A stretch of 29,759 bases of DNA from JANNWF01 sp052390415 (lineage in GTDB: Bacteria > Pseudomonadota > Gammaproteobacteria > Xanthomonadales > Xanthomonadaceae): positions 1-29,759 of the forward strand of contig JBQTGY010000107.1 in assembly GCA_052390415.1 (NCBI GenBank), in the 5' to 3' direction. Numbering within the stretch: position 1 is the first letter of the stretch; every line of letters begins with the position of its first letter. This document shows positions 27,711 through 29,759 of the stretch, piece by piece. The notes under the pieces were generated by a model, which saw only the letters and a program-made list of their open reading frames with translations, was not told the origin of the DNA and did not search any database. The translations under genes and the position numbers were made by a program.

Positions 27711-27745
27711 GCGGCGCGATTGCAAACCGCAGGTTTGCGCGCCGC
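27711..27745 (+). repeat. Bulged 14-bp palindrome between yidC and mnmE
   Basis: GCGGCGC (27711-27717) and GCAAACC (27722-27728), separated by a 4-base bulge, pair with GGTTTGCGCGCCGC (27732-27745) around a 3-base loop. It has no T-tract and looks like a REP-type structured repeat rather than a classic terminator. Confidence 0.7.
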
Positions 27746-27784
27746 TGACCGAGCGAAGCGAAGGCGGCTGCGAAGCGGCCGACA

Positions 27785-27807
27785 GCCTTGGCGCCATGCG
27801 CCAAGGC
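27785..27807 (+). repeat. Perfect 10-bp hairpin upstream of mnmE
   Basis: GCCTTGGCGC (27785-27794) and GCGCCAAGGC (27798-27807) form a perfect stem with loop CAT. It lies about 100 bases before the mnmE start and could be a terminator for yidC or part of a repeat element. Confidence 0.7.
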
Positions 27808-27909
27808 CGGGGAACGGGATCAGGAAATAGAGATTCGATAAAGCTGGAATAGCCTCACGCCCATTGAAGTGAAGGCGGAACCCAACCGCGGTCAGTAACG
27901 AAGTGTGTC

Positions 27910-29313
27910 GTGACGAATCCCCAATCCCCAACCCCGAATCCCGGCTCCAACACCGACACCATCGCTGCCATCGCCACTGCGGCCGGCGTCGGTGGTATCG
28001 GCGTGGTGAGAGTGAGTGGACCGCTGGCGACACAGATTGCGGAGGCCTTGCTGGGTCGGACGCCGCAAGCACGCCACGCGCACTTCGCGCGTTTTTTGGA
28101 TGCCGACGGCGGTCTGATCGACCGAGGCCTGTTGCTGCATTTTCCGGCGCCGCATTCCTACACCGGCGAACACGTGCTGGAGCTGCAGGTGCACGGCAGT
28201 GCGCCAGTGTTGGACGCGCTGCTGCGTCGAGTCTGTGGCCTCGGTGCGCGCATTGCCCGGCCCGGTGAATTCACCCAGTCGGCATTTCTCAACGGCAAGC
28301 TTGACCTGGCTCAGGCCGAGGCGGTTGCCGACCTGATTGCCGCGGGATCCCAAGCTGCCGCGCGCGCCGCCCTGCGCTCGCTCGACGGTGAGTTTTCCCG
28401 ACGCGTTGAGGCGTTGCGACAGGGCTTGCTGCGCTTGCGTGTGCATGTGGAGGCGGCCATTGATTTTCCCGAAGAAGAAATCGACTTTCTGGGCGACGGT
28501 CAGATTGCCGCAGCACTCGTTGGCGTCCGCGCCGAACACGCCGCGTTGCTGACCGAATCCCAGCGCGGCCAACGCCTGCGCGACGGCTTGCACGTGGTCA
28601 TCGTCGGTCCGCCGAACGCAGGCAAAAGCTCGTTGCTGAATGCACTCGCCGGCAGCGAACGCGCCATCGTCACCGCCATCGCCGGCACCACCCGCGATCT
28701 GCTACGCGAGGCGCTGCGCATGGATGGCGTGGAGATCTCCCTGGTCGACACCGCCGGGTTGCGCCGACACAGCGATGATCCCATCGAGCGCGAAGGCATG
28801 CGCCGTGCCCATGCTGAGCGCCAACACGCCGATCTGCTGCTGGCCGTGGTTGAAGACGGCGACGAAACGGCCGAACGTGAACTCCGGCAGGCACTGGCGG
28901 ATGCTGCTCCCGCTGGCGTTGACGGCTTGACGGGAAGCAAGGTCGTCTGGATACACAACAAGATTGACCAAACTCGCGGCCGAGCTCGCCGCGAAAACTC
29001 CAGCGACGGAACGCACCTCTGGCTATCGGCAATCAGCGGCGACGGCATGGACACACTGCGCCAACTGCTAAAGGTCGCGGCGACCGGCGATGCAGGCGAA
29101 GGCACTTTCAGCGCGCGGGCACGCCACGTTGCGGCCCTGGAGCGCGCAGGAGACTGGCTCGAACTGGCGCATCAGCAACTGCAGAACGGCGCTGGCGAAT
29201 TGGTGGCCGAAGAACTGCGAAGTGCTCACGAAGCCTTGGGCGAAATCACTGGCAGCGTGCGCAGCGACGACCTGCTTGGCGAGATCTTTTCGAGCTTCTG
29301 CATCGGCAAGTAG
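27910..29313 (+). CDS. mnmE: tRNA uridine-5-carboxymethylaminomethyl modification GTPase MnmE
   Basis: MnmE, with MnmG, installs the (carboxymethyl)aminomethyl group at wobble uridine 34 of several tRNAs using tetrahydrofolate and GTP hydrolysis. The 467-residue protein has the N-terminal folate-binding domain (DTIAAIATAAGVGGIGVVRVSG). The inserted G domain carries Walker A GPPNAGKS (233-240), GTTRD (259-263), DTAG (280-283) and NKID. The helical domain ends with the catalytic FCIGK. The start is a GTG at 27910 with no clear ribosome binding site; no other start lies before the conserved DTIAAIA. The first 14 residues (TNPQSPTPNPGS) are encoded by a C-rich repeat and are unlike other MnmE proteins. 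Confidence 0.96.
   Translation: MTNPQSPTPNPGSNTDTIAAIATAAGVGGIGVVRVSGPLATQIAEALLGRTPQARHAHFARFLDADGGLIDRGLLLHFPAPHSYTGEHVLELQVHGSAPVLDALLRRVCGLGARIARPGEFTQSAFLNGKLDLAQAEAVADLIAAGSQAAARAALRSLDGEFSRRVEALRQGLLRLRVHVEAAIDFPEEEIDFLGDGQIAAALVGVRAEHAALLTESQRGQRLRDGLHVVIVGPPNAGKSSLLNALAGSERAIVTAIAGTTRDLLREALRMDGVEISLVDTAGLRRHSDDPIEREGMRRAHAERQHADLLLAVVEDGDETAERELRQALADAAPAGVDGLTGSKVVWIHNKIDQTRGRARRENSSDGTHLWLSAISGDGMDTLRQLLKVAATGDAGEGTFSARARHVAALERAGDWLELAHQQLQNGAGELVAEELRSAHEALGEITGSVRSDDLLGEIFSSFCIGK
27919..27942 (-). repeat. Potential G-quadruplex motif at the mnmE 5' end
   Basis: Four C-tracts on the plus strand (27919-27922, 27926-27929, 27932-27935, 27940-27942) give four G-tracts of 4, 4, 4 and 3 on the minus (template) strand, with loops of 3, 2 and 4 bases. 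This fits the usual G3+N1-7 rule. GGGGATT-type repeats are known to be enriched in Xanthomonas. Confidence 0.6.
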
Positions 29314-29485
29314 AGAGGCAGCTTCCGCGGTCCGCAGGTGTCCTCCGACGACTGAGACACGCACAAGCACTGGTCAGCAAGGTGCTCTGCGCCCAATCCA
29401 CCAAGCATTTGCCGCATGGAAGTCATCGGCGCCTCGGCAGCGGCGTACCGCCAGCGAACTCGAGTTCTGACTCGCCGGCTAGCCC
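29314..29485. other. Intergenic DNA after mnmE
   Basis: No gene, tRNA or clear terminator was seen. The only notable item is a perfect 12-bp palindrome, GAACTCGAGTTC (29456-29467), about 20 bases before the inverted-repeat element. Confidence 0.5.
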
Positions 29486-29759
29486 GGACATTTCATGAGG
29501 GGGCGTGGATGATCGCGCAGGGCTTTGCGGCAAGCGCAAGGCGCGACGAGCCGGAATGGTGGCCCATTGTGGCGACGACCGAGCGAATGCGAAGGCGGCT
29601 CGCGCAGCGAGCGAACAACGCGGCGATTGCCGCAAAGAACAAGCGAGGGCCGCGCCAGCGGGAAAATGCAGGCGGACAGACTGTTCGCCGCGTGATGTGG
29701 CAGAACCCCTCTTGCAGCAAAGGTTTCCGGGCATTTTCACGCGACCTCATGAAATGTCC
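29486..29759. repeat. Inverted-repeat-bounded element, cut by the window end
   Basis: GGACATTTCATGAGG (29486-29500) and its exact reverse complement (29745-29759, the last 15 bases of the window) bound a 244-base interior. The interior has a second inverted repeat, CTTTGCGGCAA (29523-29533) with TTGCCGCAAAG (29627-29637), and smaller ones (AATGG/CCATT). No plausible gene is inside. It could be a small non-autonomous element or a palindromic intergenic repeat. The outer arms may continue beyond 29759, since bases left of 29486 are GGCTAGCCC. Confidence 0.65.

Noticed and set aside
29423..29740. 105-codon minus-strand frame after mnmE
   Set aside because: It crosses the inverted-repeat element, is rich in Arg, Ala and Ser, and has no recognisable domain.

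Overview
The window is a GC-rich chromosomal segment around the replication origin of a gammaproteobacterium, most likely of the Xanthomonadales (Lysobacterales). The evidence is gene order. The block mnmE-yidC-rnpA-rpmH / dnaA-dnaN-recF-gyrB is the classic gammaproteobacterial origin neighbourhood, and a tonB-exbB-exbD1-exbD2 operon next to pdxJ, close to gyrB, is the arrangement known from Xanthomonas. The protein sequences (DnaA, GyrB, PdxJ, two ExbD copies) fit this. No rRNA or tRNA gene was recognised.

Left part (1-7.8 kb), accessory. A type I-F CRISPR array enters from the left edge with 28 repeats and ends at 1652; its leader and cas genes must lie outside the window. It is followed by a 2-oxoglutarate/Fe(II) dioxygenase, a cardiolipin synthase, a small membrane protein, and a near-perfect palindromic repeat between convergent genes. 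Next come an XRE-type regulator divergent from a two-gene exported-protein operon (unknown protein plus DUF2145 protein) and a Tat-signal NAD-binding epimerase-like protein.

Middle part (7.8-18.5 kb). A sensor diguanylate cyclase (propeller, Y_Y_Y, GGDEF) is divergent from pdxJ. Then follow the minus-strand TonB energy-transduction operon with a TPR protein just upstream of it, and a two-gene unit of 7TM inactive transglutaminase plus RimK-like ATP-grasp ligase.

Origin part (18.7-29.8 kb). gyrB, recF, dnaN and dnaA read leftwards; rpmH, rnpA, yidC and mnmE read rightwards. The dnaA-dnaN spacer holds two perfect, inverted DnaA boxes and an AT-rich tract and is the best oriC candidate. dnaA and rpmH have facing promoter-like sequences in their shared spacer. 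rnpA overlaps yidC with no yidD between them.

The intergenic DNA carries several structured repeats: the palindrome at 4.34 kb, three hairpins between yidC and mnmE, a four-G-tract motif at the 5' end of mnmE, and an inverted-repeat element that runs to the last base of the window. I found no convincing wholly new system. The least described items are the XRE/secreted-protein/DUF2145 locus, the ligase/7TM pair without its usual protease partner, and the palindromic repeat elements.
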